A stretch of DNA of 64,000 nucleotides, taken from assembly GCA_013298695.1 (NCBI GenBank), contig JAAFIS010000005.1, positions 186,001 to 250,000 of the forward strand, given 5' to 3'. Within the stretch, counting starts at the first letter, position 1; the number at the start of each line of letters is the position of its first letter. Below are positions 16,356-25,064 of this stretch, one piece after another. A program made the translations under genes and the position numbers. The DNA comes from Betaproteobacteria bacterium (GTDB taxonomy: Bacteria > Pseudomonadota > Gammaproteobacteria > Burkholderiales > Casimicrobiaceae). The notes under the pieces are model-generated. The model was not told where the DNA came from. It saw nothing but the letters and a program-made list of their open reading frames with translations, and did no database searches.

Positions 16356-17192
16356 ATGATTTCATCGAAAAACTTGACGCGGGCGGTGCTGCTCGTAGTG
16401 GTTGCAGCTGGCGCGATCGCCAACGTAAACGCGCAAAGCTCGTGTGTCGCTATCGCCAGCTTACCGATTACGCTCAATGCGCCGGGTCAGTATTGCCTCA
16501 CCGGGTCGCTTAGCAGTAATGCGCTGAGTGGTGCCGCGATTTCAGTGAGCGCCGCCGACGTCGCGATTGATTTAGGTGGCAATATGATTGACGGAAGTGC
16601 TGCGGGCGCCACGTCCACCGCCGCCGCGATTTTCTACAACTCGCAGCTTCGCGGTTTTCGCTTGAGTAACGGAACGATCCGTGGATTCGCATCCGCGACA
16701 AACGCAGCGAGTTTCGCAAGCAATCCGAACGCCGTGGTTATTGAAAATCTCCGCGTCGAATCATCGCGCGGCAACGCATTGATCGTGGTCGGCGATCACT
16801 CCGTCTTGCGCCGTGTGGTGATTGATGGCGTAACGCCGCTCGGCGCTGCGACCAGTGCGACTGGCATTGTGGGCGTCGGCAATCGCATGCGTTTTCTTAA
16901 CAACGATATCAGCGGCATCGCGGAAATCGTCGGGGGCGTTGGCCACGGTATTTCATGCACCGGCTGCACTGGAGCAATCTACGAAAACAATCGCATTAGC
17001 GGCGGCATCGGCGCTGGCACTTTTCGCGGACTTTTTGTAGGCGCGAGTTCAGTAGTGCGACGCAATGCGATTAATAACGCCGATGAAGGTGTGCGTTTTT
17101 TTGGAACCGGCTCGAAATATCAAGACAACTTGACCACGCAGGTAACGACCGCATTTGTCGGAACCGCAACGGACGCTGGCGGAAACAACTAG
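16356..17192 (+). CDS. Secreted right-handed beta-helix (pectate-lyase-like fold) protein
   Basis: Protein of 278 aa with a signal peptide of about 26 residues (cleavage after NVNA). The mature part is rich in Gly, Asn, Ile and Val in a periodic pattern typical of parallel beta-helix proteins: AIDLGGNMIDG, FRLSNGTIRGF, VIENLRVESS, RFLNNDISGI, IYENNRISGG, VVRRNAINNADEGV. Each turn is about 22-25 residues. No lyase catalytic motif is obvious, so enzymatic activity is not claimed. The start at 16356 has AAAGGAAAC upstream; the longer frame from 16314 is less likely. It is divergent from the RCC1 gene. Confidence 0.8.
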   Translation: MISSKNLTRAVLLVVVAAGAIANVNAQSSCVAIASLPITLNAPGQYCLTGSLSSNALSGAAISVSAADVAIDLGGNMIDGSAAGATSTAAAIFYNSQLRGFRLSNGTIRGFASATNAASFASNPNAVVIENLRVESSRGNALIVVGDHSVLRRVVIDGVTPLGAATSATGIVGVGNRMRFLNNDISGIAEIVGGVGHGISCTGCTGAIYENNRISGGIGAGTFRGLFVGASSVVRRNAINNADEGVRFFGTGSKYQDNLTTQVTTAFVGTATDAGGNN

Positions 17193-17300
17193 TGAGAGTG
17201 ATTGACGAGGGCGACGGCTAGCGCGTCGCCTCGCGTTGCAGTTATAGCTGCAATCTTGAACCGTACTGAATGTGCAACCGGCCGCCGAGACCACGCCGCG

Positions 17301-18971
17301 CTAGCGGGCTACTGCCATTCCACAGTCCTTGCTCAGGAACTCTTGAATGCGCTCCCAGCCTCGGGTTGCGCCGGCGCCAAGCGCGCCGGCAACCACCGCG
17401 TCACCGCGCACTCCGGCAGCAATGCGCGCCAGGATCAGACCATCTGTCGTCGCGAGCACTTTGCCGTCGCCGTCAATATCCATGTTGCAAGCGCCGCCGC
17501 GTGGATACGCCCACTCGACGCGCGCTAGGCACGGAGTTCGCACACCATTGACGCCGCAGGAGCCAAATACTGTGAAGTAATAAGTTCCCGTGTATTCGCG
17601 GATCAAGGCGCCTGCGCCTACGTTGGTCGTCGGCGTAACGTCCTGCGCATCAAGACCTAGGGTGTTGCGAAAACTTGGCAGCCGCTTGTCGTCGCTGCCA
17701 TTCCCAGAAACTAGCGCCATGCACGCGCGGTTAGGTCCGGTGGTACCCAAGCATTCGCCAAATAGTGCGAGCGCTCCGTCGGGCTGTAGAAACGCGGTGC
17801 CACTCGTTATCCGATTCTGCCCGTTTGCGATCGGATTGATGAATCGTTTCCCACCGTCACCAAACGCCGTGTCCAGCGCCGCCGTCCATGGCAAAAGTTG
17901 TATCGCGCAGAAGGCGTAGCGAAATGGATTGCCCGCATCGGTTCGACAACTTCCAACCAGCAGCGCGTATCCGTCGGGGCGCAGCAATATTTGCGTCGCG
18001 ATATCTTCAACACCGGCAACCGAGAATCGCTGCCAACCGTTGCTGGCGTAATTGGTGTCCGGTGTGCCGTTCGCGTTCAATCGCGCGACACAGAACTCGT
18101 ACACGCCATTTTCTTGGCAGCGCCCGGCAACCCACGTTTTTTCTGTAGCTGGATCGAGAGCGATCGAGGTGAGAACGTACCCACTGTTCGCAGCAACTGC
18201 GCCAAACGCTATGACGCGCGGTTGTCCAGCGTTAAAGGATAGATCCGCGTTTCCGTTGGCAAGCAATCGCCCAACGCAGCCGTGCACAATGCTGGTCGGG
18301 TAACACTCGGCGACGTAGGTGACGCGGCCGTCGACGCCAAGCTCTACGTCATTCACTCTCGCGCCACCCAGCGTGAGTTTTCCGCTCGTACCAAAACTTG
18401 CGTCGCGACTCCCGCTTGCAAGATATTTAATGATGCATGCGCTACCTCCACATCCGCCGAAGGCAAACCAGCCGTCGTTCGGAGCGGCGCGCACGCCCAT
18501 CAGCAAATCTTGCGAAGCGCTGAGTTCAATCACGCTGCCGCTGTTAGACGTTCCCCAAGTTTGATCGATGCTGCCAAAGACGTTTAACTTTGTGAAACAC
18601 CAATCGAGCTGGCTTTGCGCGTTACAGTTAGTCGCAACAACTAAGCTCCCATTTTGATACTGGATGATTCCGCTCACCTCAGTGGTGGCTGAGTTCCCGA
18701 CGGTGAATTGCGACTTACCGCCCACACCCCAAGCTCGCAAATCACCGACATCGGCGCGAGCTTCAGTTGGCGCCAAAAGCGCTGCGAACAGAATTAAGCA
18801 ATGCAGAAACACGCCGCCGATCAGACCTACCCAAACGGCAGTGTCTACGTCCACATAGTCCCAAAAACTACGGACGATGGAGCGTTTTGGTGCTAAATAC
18901 GATGTTTTGCATAATGCATCTCGTCGCCCAATAAAAACGGGCACATAGTCGCCTTTCTGTACACGACTCAT
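17301..18971 (-). CDS. Secreted delta-60-repeat beta-propeller protein with dockerin-like tail
   Basis: Protein of up to 556 aa with repeats of the delta-60 type (LNANGTPDTNYASNGWQRF, LPWTAALDTAFGDGGKRF and others), predicted to form a beta-propeller outside the cytoplasm. Cysteines are frequent and look paired. The last 62 residues carry the tail seen in both RCC1 proteins: NMDIDGDGKVLATTD, LILARIAAG and a final CGM. The ATG at 18971 overlaps the hemerythrin stop (ATGA), but the signal peptide core then starts only near residue 46, and residues 9-40 are encoded by a paired-dyad repeat. A GTG at 18854 is an alternative start, though its N-terminus would lack positive charge. Confidence 0.75.
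   Translation of the reverse strand: MSRVQKGDYVPVFIGRRDALCKTSYLAPKRSIVRSFWDYVDVDTAVWVGLIGGVFLHCLILFAALLAPTEARADVGDLRAWGVGGKSQFTVGNSATTEVSGIIQYQNGSLVVATNCNAQSQLDWCFTKLNVFGSIDQTWGTSNSGSVIELSASQDLLMGVRAAPNDGWFAFGGCGGSACIIKYLASGSRDASFGTSGKLTLGGARVNDVELGVDGRVTYVAECYPTSIVHGCVGRLLANGNADLSFNAGQPRVIAFGAVAANSGYVLTSIALDPATEKTWVAGRCQENGVYEFCVARLNANGTPDTNYASNGWQRFSVAGVEDIATQILLRPDGYALLVGSCRTDAGNPFRYAFCAIQLLPWTAALDTAFGDGGKRFINPIANGQNRITSGTAFLQPDGALALFGECLGTTGPNRACMALVSGNGSDDKRLPSFRNTLGLDAQDVTPTTNVGAGALIREYTGTYYFTVFGSCGVNGVRTPCLARVEWAYPRGGACNMDIDGDGKVLATTDGLILARIAAGVRGDAVVAGALGAGATRGWERIQEFLSKDCGMAVAR
18854..18948. repeat. Paired-dyad 3'-end repeat, copy 3 (inside annotated N-terminus)
   Basis: Dyad TCGCCCAATAAAAACGGGC (18924-18942) lies 25-50 nt past the hemerythrin stop. 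A second dyad with GTCCCAAAAACTACGGAC (18859-18876) is about 45 nt away. The spacer has AGCGTTTTGGTGCTAAATAC, close to the spacer of copy 2 (AGCGTTTATTGTTGCTAATA). It overlaps the first 40 codons of the delta-60 frame. Confidence 0.6.
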
Positions 18972-19711
18972 AGCACTTCCACCAAACCCGGCACTTGGGG
19001 TTCACCGATGGCTTGAGCCAGCTTGTTCCATTCATGTGTCGCTAAGGTTTCACGAGCGATTTGCACGACGCCTGCGAACGCTTCGCGCGGCATCTCACTT
19101 TGCTTCATCCCCCGCAAAAACGGCACGCGCTCTTGATGCGACATCGCCGGAATTGCCGCCTGCAAAATTGCTGCCATTTCATTCGGTGGCACGTTTGCGA
19201 TGATGCGCTGCTCAACGGCTAGCAGTTCGGCATCACTGTATTTCGCCCAGAGCACCGCGTTGTGCTCTAGTTCTTCATAGCGCATGTGCATTAAGTTGTC
19301 CGCAACGAAATGCGTCATGTGCAGGTACAAGCGATGCGTCTCCGCAGCACGCACATCGCTAGCGACGCCGCGAATCCGGGTGACTTCGGTGCGGATGAAA
19401 TCAATCTCTTCGATATGCTCGAAATGCTCATCGAGAATGCGGCGCGTAGTACCGGGCGAGCGCGCTTCCATCGCGGGATGCACGTAGTGGTTTTCTTTCT
19501 GCAAGTGTTGATCGCAAGCCTCGCAAAGCACGAGCACCTGATCGAGCGTCGCATGAAATTCGCGATCATCCAAGACATCAACGCAGCCGAGCGCATACAC
19601 CGCGTCGAACATCGACTTACGCAGCGCCTTGTGAATCATGCGGTAAAGATCGAAACGGGGTGCGGCAGAAGTAGACGTAACGTTTTCGCGGCCTTGAACC
19701 TGGGTAGACAT
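18968..19711 (-). CDS. Hemerythrin-like (HHE) domain protein
   Basis: Predicted four-helix-bundle diiron protein of 247 aa that may bind oxygen, nitric oxide or sense redox state. Histidine and glutamate ligands are placed as in the family: MIHKALRK near residue 27, DQHLQKENHYVHPAME near 70-85, DEHFEHIEEI near 95, and LHMTHFVADNLMHMRYEE near 130-145. The C-terminal quarter is helical and of unknown role. The ATG at 19711 follows AAGGATTCCCT, a good ribosome site. The gene overlaps the next frame by four bases. No partner that would fix its role is adjacent. Confidence 0.8.
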   Translation of the reverse strand: MSTQVQGRENVTSTSAAPRFDLYRMIHKALRKSMFDAVYALGCVDVLDDREFHATLDQVLVLCEACDQHLQKENHYVHPAMEARSPGTTRRILDEHFEHIEEIDFIRTEVTRIRGVASDVRAAETHRLYLHMTHFVADNLMHMRYEELEHNAVLWAKYSDAELLAVEQRIIANVPPNEMAAILQAAIPAMSHQERVPFLRGMKQSEMPREAFAGVVQIARETLATHEWNKLAQAIGEPQVPGLVEVL

Positions 19712-19931
19712 AGGGAATCCTTCGAAATGAAATGACGGTTTGGAGAGTTGAGGAGGGCGCTAGAGCTTGGCTTGATCCGCAACACAGCGCATAGACGTCA
19801 TTTCACAGACTTAGGGTTAACCACGAATCGCCCAAAAGAGCCATTGCGATGGGTTGCGGGGAGCCATTGGTATTGCGTCCAGCGGGCCATACACCTCCCA
19901 GTCGCACTTTTCCGTTGTTGATCCCACAGTG

Positions 19932-19960
19932 CCTGCCCCGTGCCCCGACGCGGGGGCAGG
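19932..19960. repeat. GC-rich stem-loop in repeat region
   Basis: CCTGCCCC and GGGGCAGG pair around a short loop. This hairpin is the left member of a palindrome-rich stretch (19800-20270) without a credible gene. Confidence 0.5.
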
Positions 19961-20008
19961 AATCCATGGTTCAACTGTGCCCGGACTTTGAGGAGACGCC
20001 GATCCGCC

Positions 20009-20265
20009 CGTTCGTGGTGATCCCGTGTCAAGCGCGGGAGTAAACGCCTCGGTGAAACTCACACCCGTTCGTGGTGATCCTGTGTCAAGCACGGGAGTAA
20101 ACGCCTCGCTCAAACTCACGCCCGTTCGTGGTGATCCCGTGTCAAGCACGGGAGTAAACGCCTCGCTCAAACTCACACCCGTTCGTGGTGATCCCGTGTC
20201 AAGCACGGGAGTAAACGCCTCGCTCAAACTCACACCCGTTCGTGGTGAGCTTGTCGAACCATGAA
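20009..20265. repeat. Tandem array of 57-bp palindromic units (4 full units plus a partial fifth)
   Basis: Units begin with CGTTCGTGGTGATC at 20009, 20066, 20123, 20180 and 20237, exactly 57 bp apart. Each full unit holds the hairpin CCCGTGTCAAGCACGGG and the segment GTAAACGCCTCG. Units 2-4 are almost identical, while unit 1 and the truncated last unit differ more. Because 57 is a multiple of three, frames stay open on both strands, which explains spurious open frames here. The last unit ends in the variant GGTGAGCTTGTCGAACCATG, which also occurs at 5246-5278. Confidence 0.9.
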
Positions 20266-20328
20266 TAGCTCATCGCTCACAACGCAGGTCAATCCGATGA
20301 ATATCTCGGACAACACTCGTGCACTTAA

Positions 20329-20523
20329 GCAGCGTACCGCTCAGATATTTTCAAAGACGAGTCCGGCAATCGGTTAAGCGAGGAGTGGATAGCGCGTACA
20401 AAAACGCAAGCCGCTGACTCGATTGCGCAACGTCTCAAGTACACAAGCGACAAGATGAACGCAGATGTCGATGCAATCACCGGTATATACGCGACGACGC
20501 CCAAAGTTAATGAAATTCGATAG
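20329..20523 (+). pseudogene. Possible 3' remnant of an unrecognised gene
   Basis: A 64-codon frame follows an in-frame TAA and has no start codon near its left end. It reads like normal protein (IFKDESGNRLSEEW ... ATTPKVNEIR) and ends at TAG 20521-20523. It may be the tail of a gene whose front was lost when the adjacent repeat array formed. Chance cannot be ruled out. Confidence 0.25.
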
Positions 20524-20630
20524 GCGTGCAACGTGTATGCAGCATTTACAGTGTTTTCGGACGGGCGCGATCTGAGTGCTACATGCAGGTCAAAACCGAT
20601 TATTTTTCCCGCGTCACGGTTGGAGGAAAA

Positions 20631-20957
20631 ATGATCACCGTATCTAAAACATCTCGGCGTTTGATTGTTGTTTTCACCGTGCTGGGATTGGGGTCGGCGG
20701 CTCATGCAATCAATATTGGACCGGCACCCGCTGGTAACGCGACAGCCGTCGCGACATCTGTAATTAAGGCAAATTTCGATAGTTGTAAGCGGGTGACGAA
20801 TGCAACACGTCAGAAAGACGGGTCCGTCTTCGCCAAATGTAGTGGAGTGGAGTACCTAGTGTTTTCGGTGAAGAATCAAAAGAGTGGTGCGGCGCAACCC
20901 GTCGCACTTAACTGCGATGCAGCGAAGACGCGCCTAGGAATTTCGTGTCGTAGGTGA
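20631..20957 (+). CDS. Small secreted protein of unknown function
   Basis: Protein of 108 aa, not recognised. The ATG at 20631 follows TTGGAGGAAAA, one of the best ribosome sites in the window. A signal peptide is clear (SKTSRRLIVV, hydrophobic core, cleavage after AAHA near residue 26). The mature chain of about 82 residues has four cysteines (near DSCKRV, AKCSG, LNCDA, ISCRR), suggesting two disulfides. The frame continues upstream to 20526, but without a ribosome site. It stands alone between a repeat array and vapBC. Confidence 0.6.
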   Translation: MITVSKTSRRLIVVFTVLGLGSAAHAINIGPAPAGNATAVATSVIKANFDSCKRVTNATRQKDGSVFAKCSGVEYLVFSVKNQKSGAAQPVALNCDAAKTRLGISCRR

Positions 20958-21019
20958 GGACGAGCGAGTGTAGATAAGGCGTTCATGATTCGACTGGCGC
21001 ACCACGAACGCTGTCTATC

Positions 21020-21427
21020 TCAAGCCTCCAAATGCCAATCCACCCACTGCAATCCCGCAACTCGTGAAAACTCGCTAACGTTACGGGTGACGAGTACCGA
21101 TTGATATCGCATAGTCGTGGCCGCGATCAGCGTGTCGTGTGGCCCGATAGGTTGGCCGACTGCCTCTAAGGTCGCGCGTATGCGAGCGGCGTGTGTGGCA
21201 CATTCGCTGTCAAACGGAAGCATTTGTACTGAGCGCAAAAAGACGGAGAGCGCGGCTAGACGAGGTGCGGCAGCAACGTCCGGCAGGCGCATGAGGCCGT
21301 AGCGCAATTCAAATTCAACGATGGCAGGTACGCCAAGGTCGGCAGGTCGCAACGATTTCATGCGCGCAACCACAAGCGGGTCGCCACGAAAGTAGTAACT
21401 GATCGTGTTGGCATCTAGGGCATACAC
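21020..21427 (-). CDS. vapC: VapC-type PIN-domain ribonuclease toxin
   Basis: Toxin of 135 aa. PIN acidic residues are visible: the first aspartate in YALDANTISYYF (residue 5), the glutamate in VEFELRYG near 40, and the aspartate in GPHDTLIAATT near 99, with the final NVSEF segment. Members cleave RNA, often initiator tRNA. The start is GTG at 21427, nine bases after the antitoxin stop at 21437, the usual antitoxin-first order. Target RNA is unknown. Confidence 0.9.
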   Translation of the reverse strand: MYALDANTISYYFRGDPLVVARMKSLRPADLGVPAIVEFELRYGLMRLPDVAAAPRLAALSVFLRSVQMLPFDSECATHAARIRATLEAVGQPIGPHDTLIAATTMRYQSVLVTRNVSEFSRVAGLQWVDWHLEA

Positions 21428-21436
21428 GCCGCGTTC

Positions 21437-21667
21437 TCAGAAGCCGATGCGTGGCGCATCAGAAGCGGTGGGCGATGGCGCGTCTTCTCGCAATGGAAAA
21501 TCGGAGAAACGTCCCGCGAGTGCGAGGCAATCCTGCGTCCATTCGTGCGCGGCGTGTTTGCGGATTAGGTCTGCGACCCAGCGGCTTTTCGACACACCAT
21601 GCGCTTGCGCGGCTTGCTCGACCAGCGATTGGGTGGCGTCATCGAGATAAAGCGTGATCTGTGACAT
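21437..21667 (-). CDS. vapB: VapB-type ribbon-helix-helix antitoxin
   Basis: Antitoxin of 76 aa. The first 45 residues fit a ribbon-helix-helix DNA-binding fold (SQITLYLDDATQSLVEQAA, then GVSKSRWVADLIR). The tail (SDFPLREDAPSP) is disordered and would wrap the VapC active site. Three 12-bp direct repeats stand just upstream and are likely its operator. Confidence 0.87.
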   Translation of the reverse strand: MSQITLYLDDATQSLVEQAAQAHGVSKSRWVADLIRKHAAHEWTQDCLALAGRFSDFPLREDAPSPTASDAPRIGF

Positions 21668-21697
21668 GGTGAACGCTCCTTAGAAAAGCCTTGGACA

Positions 21698-21733
21698 CGT
21701 ATATTTTAACGTATATTTTAACGTATATTTTTT
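21698..21733. promoter_or_regulatory. Three tandem 12-bp iterons upstream of vapBC
   Basis: ACGTATATTTTA is repeated at 21698, 21710 and 21722 (the third ends in TTT). The repeats begin 31 bases upstream of the vapB start codon and contain TATA-like cores, so they likely hold both the promoter and the VapB autoregulatory operator. Confidence 0.65.
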
Positions 21734-22098
21734 TATCGTGTGGCTGTGCAAAATTTCTGCATAGAGAGAGGCGATTCACGTCGAATCGCGAGGTTTGCTC
21801 GACGACAGATTTTATTTTCTCCAGAGTAATCAATCGGTTACGTCAGTTCTTGATCAATGGCCGAAATCCTGACCCGCGTGTCTCAGTACGGACCCGGCTT
21901 CGCGGAGTGACTTTCTTTTGATCGAGAGGCGCTTGCTTAAAGCGCGACTTGCCCGCGAAAAGATGGGAGCCTATAACAGCAACAATGCGCGTTTAAGCAC
22001 AATTCAATCGGGCAAACGTACGAATTAAGTAATCGATCAATATCTATATTTTCTACTAATATTACCCAGCTAAATTGGGCGTCTACACTCAGAGGCCA
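21734..22098. other. Gene-free stretch between vapBC promoter and LuxR gene end
   Basis: No credible gene. About 21858-21920 reads CCGAAATCCTGACCCGCG ... GAGTGACTTTCTTTTG. Its end resembles dispersed intergenic sequence I know from betaproteobacteria (AAAGAAAGTCACTC in reverse). A paired-dyad repeat occupies 21998-22083. Confidence 0.4.
21998..22083. repeat. Paired-dyad 3'-end repeat, copy 4
   Basis: Right dyad TTACCCAGCTAAATTGGGC (22062-22080) starts 16 nt after the LuxR gene stop in the transcript sense. Degenerate left dyad GCACAATTCAATCGGGC is at 21997-22013. The 48-nt spacer is AT-rich and includes ATCAATATCTATATTTTC. Confidence 0.6.
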
Positions 22099-24882
22099 CT
22101 AGCCAAGCAACTCCCGAAACTTCGCCGCCGCTTGCCCGCGTGAGTCGGCGTTTAGTTTGCCTAGGATGTTGGCGACGTGGCGTTTTACCGTGTGCGGAGA
22201 GAGGTCGAGGCGGCGGGCGATGATTTTGTTGCTTTCGCCTGCGGCGATGAGCGAGAGCACTTCCATTTCGCGCGGGCTAATTAAACCTGTCGCTTCGTGG
22301 GCGATCTCCGAGGCGTACGATTGGTGACCTACTTTCGTGGCGTCAACAGGTTTTGCTAGATCAAGAGAGTGCGTTTCAGCGAGATCGCTTCTAGCGTCGT
22401 CGAGCCGCGCAGCGCGCGGGCTTGCGCGATTGCCTGCTTGCGCTGTTGCTTGATGATCATGCTTGGCCGAGGATTGTGTCGAAGGCAGCCATCTCTGTAC
22501 CGCGAGGAGGGTTTCGCGCTCGTCCTCGCTGTAGTGTCGCGTGAATTCCGGTTGCGATATCGCGATGATGGCGCTTGCGCCTGCGAAGCGTGCGGAGAGC
22601 GGGTAGCCGCGCGCGCGAATGGTTGCAAGCGCCTCTTTAGCTAGCGAAATCGCTTGTTGCGATGCACCGGAGGCGAGCTCAATCTTTGCGAGCAGAAGGC
22701 GCGTTGCCGTTGTCATTCCATGGGCGTCGTTGCGACCGTACTGCGCGAGCACTCGTGCGAAGCAGCCGCGAGCGTCGCCGTAGCGCTGATCGAGCATTGC
22801 TTCGATGCCAATGATGGCGGTTGCTGGCCCTTTCAAGCGTTCCGCCTCATCAGCGGTCAGCGTCGCGCGGATAGATTCGATGGCACGACGCGCAATGTCT
22901 TCACGATCGGCAATCAGTGCGGCGCGCAACTCGATCCAATAGAAATACCAGCTTGCCATACCTTTTGACCCGTAGGTGCGGATCACGTGTTCAGCGATGC
23001 GTCGCATCTCTTCGCTGGCAACATCGATCTCGCCTTGCAATGTGCGGCACAACAGATAGGGCACATGCGTGTAGAAACAAACGTTCATCGGATGATTGAT
23101 CCACGCCGCGATGGAGACGGCTTCCTCCAGCATTGCGCGCGCATGATCGAGCTCGCCGCGCCAGAGTCCCATCGCGCCACGCAAACCCATCGCAACTGCG
23201 CGCAGCGTTGGGTAGTCTTCGCCTGCAATACCGAGCGCACCGCTTGAATAGCGGCTGATCAGCGGTTCGAGTTCGCGCAGCCCAAGGTAGCCGGCGGCGG
23301 GCAATAGTTGCAACCACAGCGAAGGATCATCAACTTTTGGCACTTGTGCCAGCGCTTCGTTGTAGCGCGCATTGGCTTCGCGAAAGTTTGCGGTGTCAAA
23401 TGCGCGCGTGGCGTGTTTAAGCAACACGATTGCGCGCGTGCGCGGATCGATCGTGTCTTCTAGCGCTACGTCATAACGCTCATCAAAGCGAATCTCGCCA
23501 ATCGGCGCGTAGTTAGCGAGCGCGAGGCTCACATACGACTTAGCGAGTTGTTGACGTGCTGCGTCGCCGCTTTTTTCGCTATTGATGAGCGCAGTTTTCA
23601 TCTCCTCGATCATGAGCCGAATATTCATCGATTCCCAGGCCATTAGGCCGCGAAGAATCGCGAGATCAGTAGATGTCTCGCTAATTGATTTCGGGAAACG
23701 TTTGAGCATCGCGCGGGCGAGACTAGATTGCCCGGCGGCCATCAAGCGCGGTGCGGAGTGCGCATACTCGGCGACCGCGCTCTCGTAGTCTTCGCTTGCG
23801 ATTAAGTATTCGATGCGGCGCGTTGCGTCGGGTTCGCTCTCAGCTGCGCGTTTCCAGAGTGCGCGCTGCGCTTCGGGCGGGAGTTTCTCACGCGATTGCG
23901 CGAGTGCTTCGCGGAAAATGTCGTGGAGTCGTAACGCTCGTTCCTGACTCTCGACCTGTTGAAAGAAAAGGCCGCGACGTTCAATCTCGTCGAGGCAAGC
24001 GTCAGAATCGTTTCGTCCGGTCACAGCCGCTGTACGGGGCGCGGTGAGTTCCGGCAGCACGGAAGATTGGATAAGAAACGATTGCAAGTCACTTGGCAAA
24101 TGTGCGAGCACTTCGCTTTGCAAATACTCGATCGCATGGCGCTCACTGCGCACCAGCGAACCTTTGGATTCAGAGCTGAGCGCCAGTGCGACGCCGACCG
24201 CCCAGCCATCGGTGCGCGCTAGCACGTCCTCGATCGATGCTGTCTTGCCTCCTTGCTTTGCGAGCTCATTAATGTCGCTGGTCTGAAAACGTAAATCATC
24301 GTGGCGTATTTCGACTAACTCTTTAGCAAGACGCAATCGAACGAGTGACCAAGGCGGATCTTCGCGCGACACAATAGCGAAACCCCAGTTATCGGGCATT
24401 GATTCGAGCAGGGACGGGATGAATTGCAAAAGCGTGTCATCGTTGAGGCGATGGAAATCGTCAAGCACAATCACACCGCGGTTTCCATCGGTTGCCGAGA
24501 GTGCGTTTACAAGGGCGTCGTGAAAGACGCGTTGGCCCTCGGAGCTGTCGAGCGCTGCAACCAGTGCTTCGGGCGAGCTTCGCCACGGCGGATCGAAGGG
24601 GTCAAGAGCCGCGACGACTGCGTTTGCGAAGCGTCCTAACGTGTCGCTCGCATCACAGCCGATCCAGACCGAGCGAAGTGTTGCGGCGTTTGCCGAAAGC
24701 GTTTGCACAACCGCACAGGTTTTGCCAAAGCCACCCGGAGCGGAGAGTAGAGTGAGGCGGGCATACAAAAGTCCTTCGCCGATTCGTTCAATCAATTCGC
24801 TGCGCGCAATCAATCCAGCGCGCAATCTCGGCGGCTGGATTTTTGTTCGAGCGAATGAGAGCGTTTCTGTGGAAGCGGACAT
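22099..24882 (-). CDS. MalT-type (LAL) ATP-dependent LuxR-family transcriptional regulator
   Basis: Large activator of 927 aa. The Walker A motif APGGFGKT is at residues 48-55 and Walker B VIVLDDFH near 140, forming the STAND-type ATPase. A long helical TPR-like middle (about 330-830) would bind an inducer. The LuxR helix-turn-helix is at the C-terminus (about 865-927: ISPREMEVLSLIAAGESNKIIARRLDLSPHTVKRHVANIL). The family usually controls nearby catabolic operons, but here neighbours (vapBC, DUF2817) do not suggest a target. A paired-dyad repeat follows its stop. Confidence 0.9.
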   Translation of the reverse strand: MSASTETLSFARTKIQPPRLRAGLIARSELIERIGEGLLYARLTLLSAPGGFGKTCAVVQTLSANAATLRSVWIGCDASDTLGRFANAVVAALDPFDPPWRSSPEALVAALDSSEGQRVFHDALVNALSATDGNRGVIVLDDFHRLNDDTLLQFIPSLLESMPDNWGFAIVSREDPPWSLVRLRLAKELVEIRHDDLRFQTSDINELAKQGGKTASIEDVLARTDGWAVGVALALSSESKGSLVRSERHAIEYLQSEVLAHLPSDLQSFLIQSSVLPELTAPRTAAVTGRNDSDACLDEIERRGLFFQQVESQERALRLHDIFREALAQSREKLPPEAQRALWKRAAESEPDATRRIEYLIASEDYESAVAEYAHSAPRLMAAGQSSLARAMLKRFPKSISETSTDLAILRGLMAWESMNIRLMIEEMKTALINSEKSGDAARQQLAKSYVSLALANYAPIGEIRFDERYDVALEDTIDPRTRAIVLLKHATRAFDTANFREANARYNEALAQVPKVDDPSLWLQLLPAAGYLGLRELEPLISRYSSGALGIAGEDYPTLRAVAMGLRGAMGLWRGELDHARAMLEEAVSIAAWINHPMNVCFYTHVPYLLCRTLQGEIDVASEEMRRIAEHVIRTYGSKGMASWYFYWIELRAALIADREDIARRAIESIRATLTADEAERLKGPATAIIGIEAMLDQRYGDARGCFARVLAQYGRNDAHGMTTATRLLLAKIELASGASQQAISLAKEALATIRARGYPLSARFAGASAIIAISQPEFTRHYSEDERETLLAVQRWLPSTQSSAKHDHQATAQAGNRASPRAARLDDARSDLAETHSLDLAKPVDATKVGHQSYASEIAHEATGLISPREMEVLSLIAAGESNKIIARRLDLSPHTVKRHVANILGKLNADSRGQAAAKFRELLG

Positions 24883-25064
24883 GTTTGTCGCAGAAGTTTA
24901 GCGCGTCTGCGAAGCAGATTGGTGAGCGGTTTCCGCTCTATGTGCCGCGTCGCCGAAACGGGTAACACTGCGTTCTAGCTGCGCGATCATCAGGGCAATG
25001 TGGCGCAAGTTTTAAACCAAGCGGCACTGCGTTACAGGATGCCGATCGATGTCACTTTTCGAAC

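Noticed and set aside
19817-20233. Minus-strand frame of 138 aa with a 19-residue repeat
   Set aside because: The repeat protein follows from a 57-bp DNA repeat being divisible by three; both strands stay open and the DNA units are palindromic, so it is treated as non-coding.
20009-20265. Possible CRISPR array
   Set aside because: Units are contiguous 57-bp repeats without unique spacers, and no cas genes are present.
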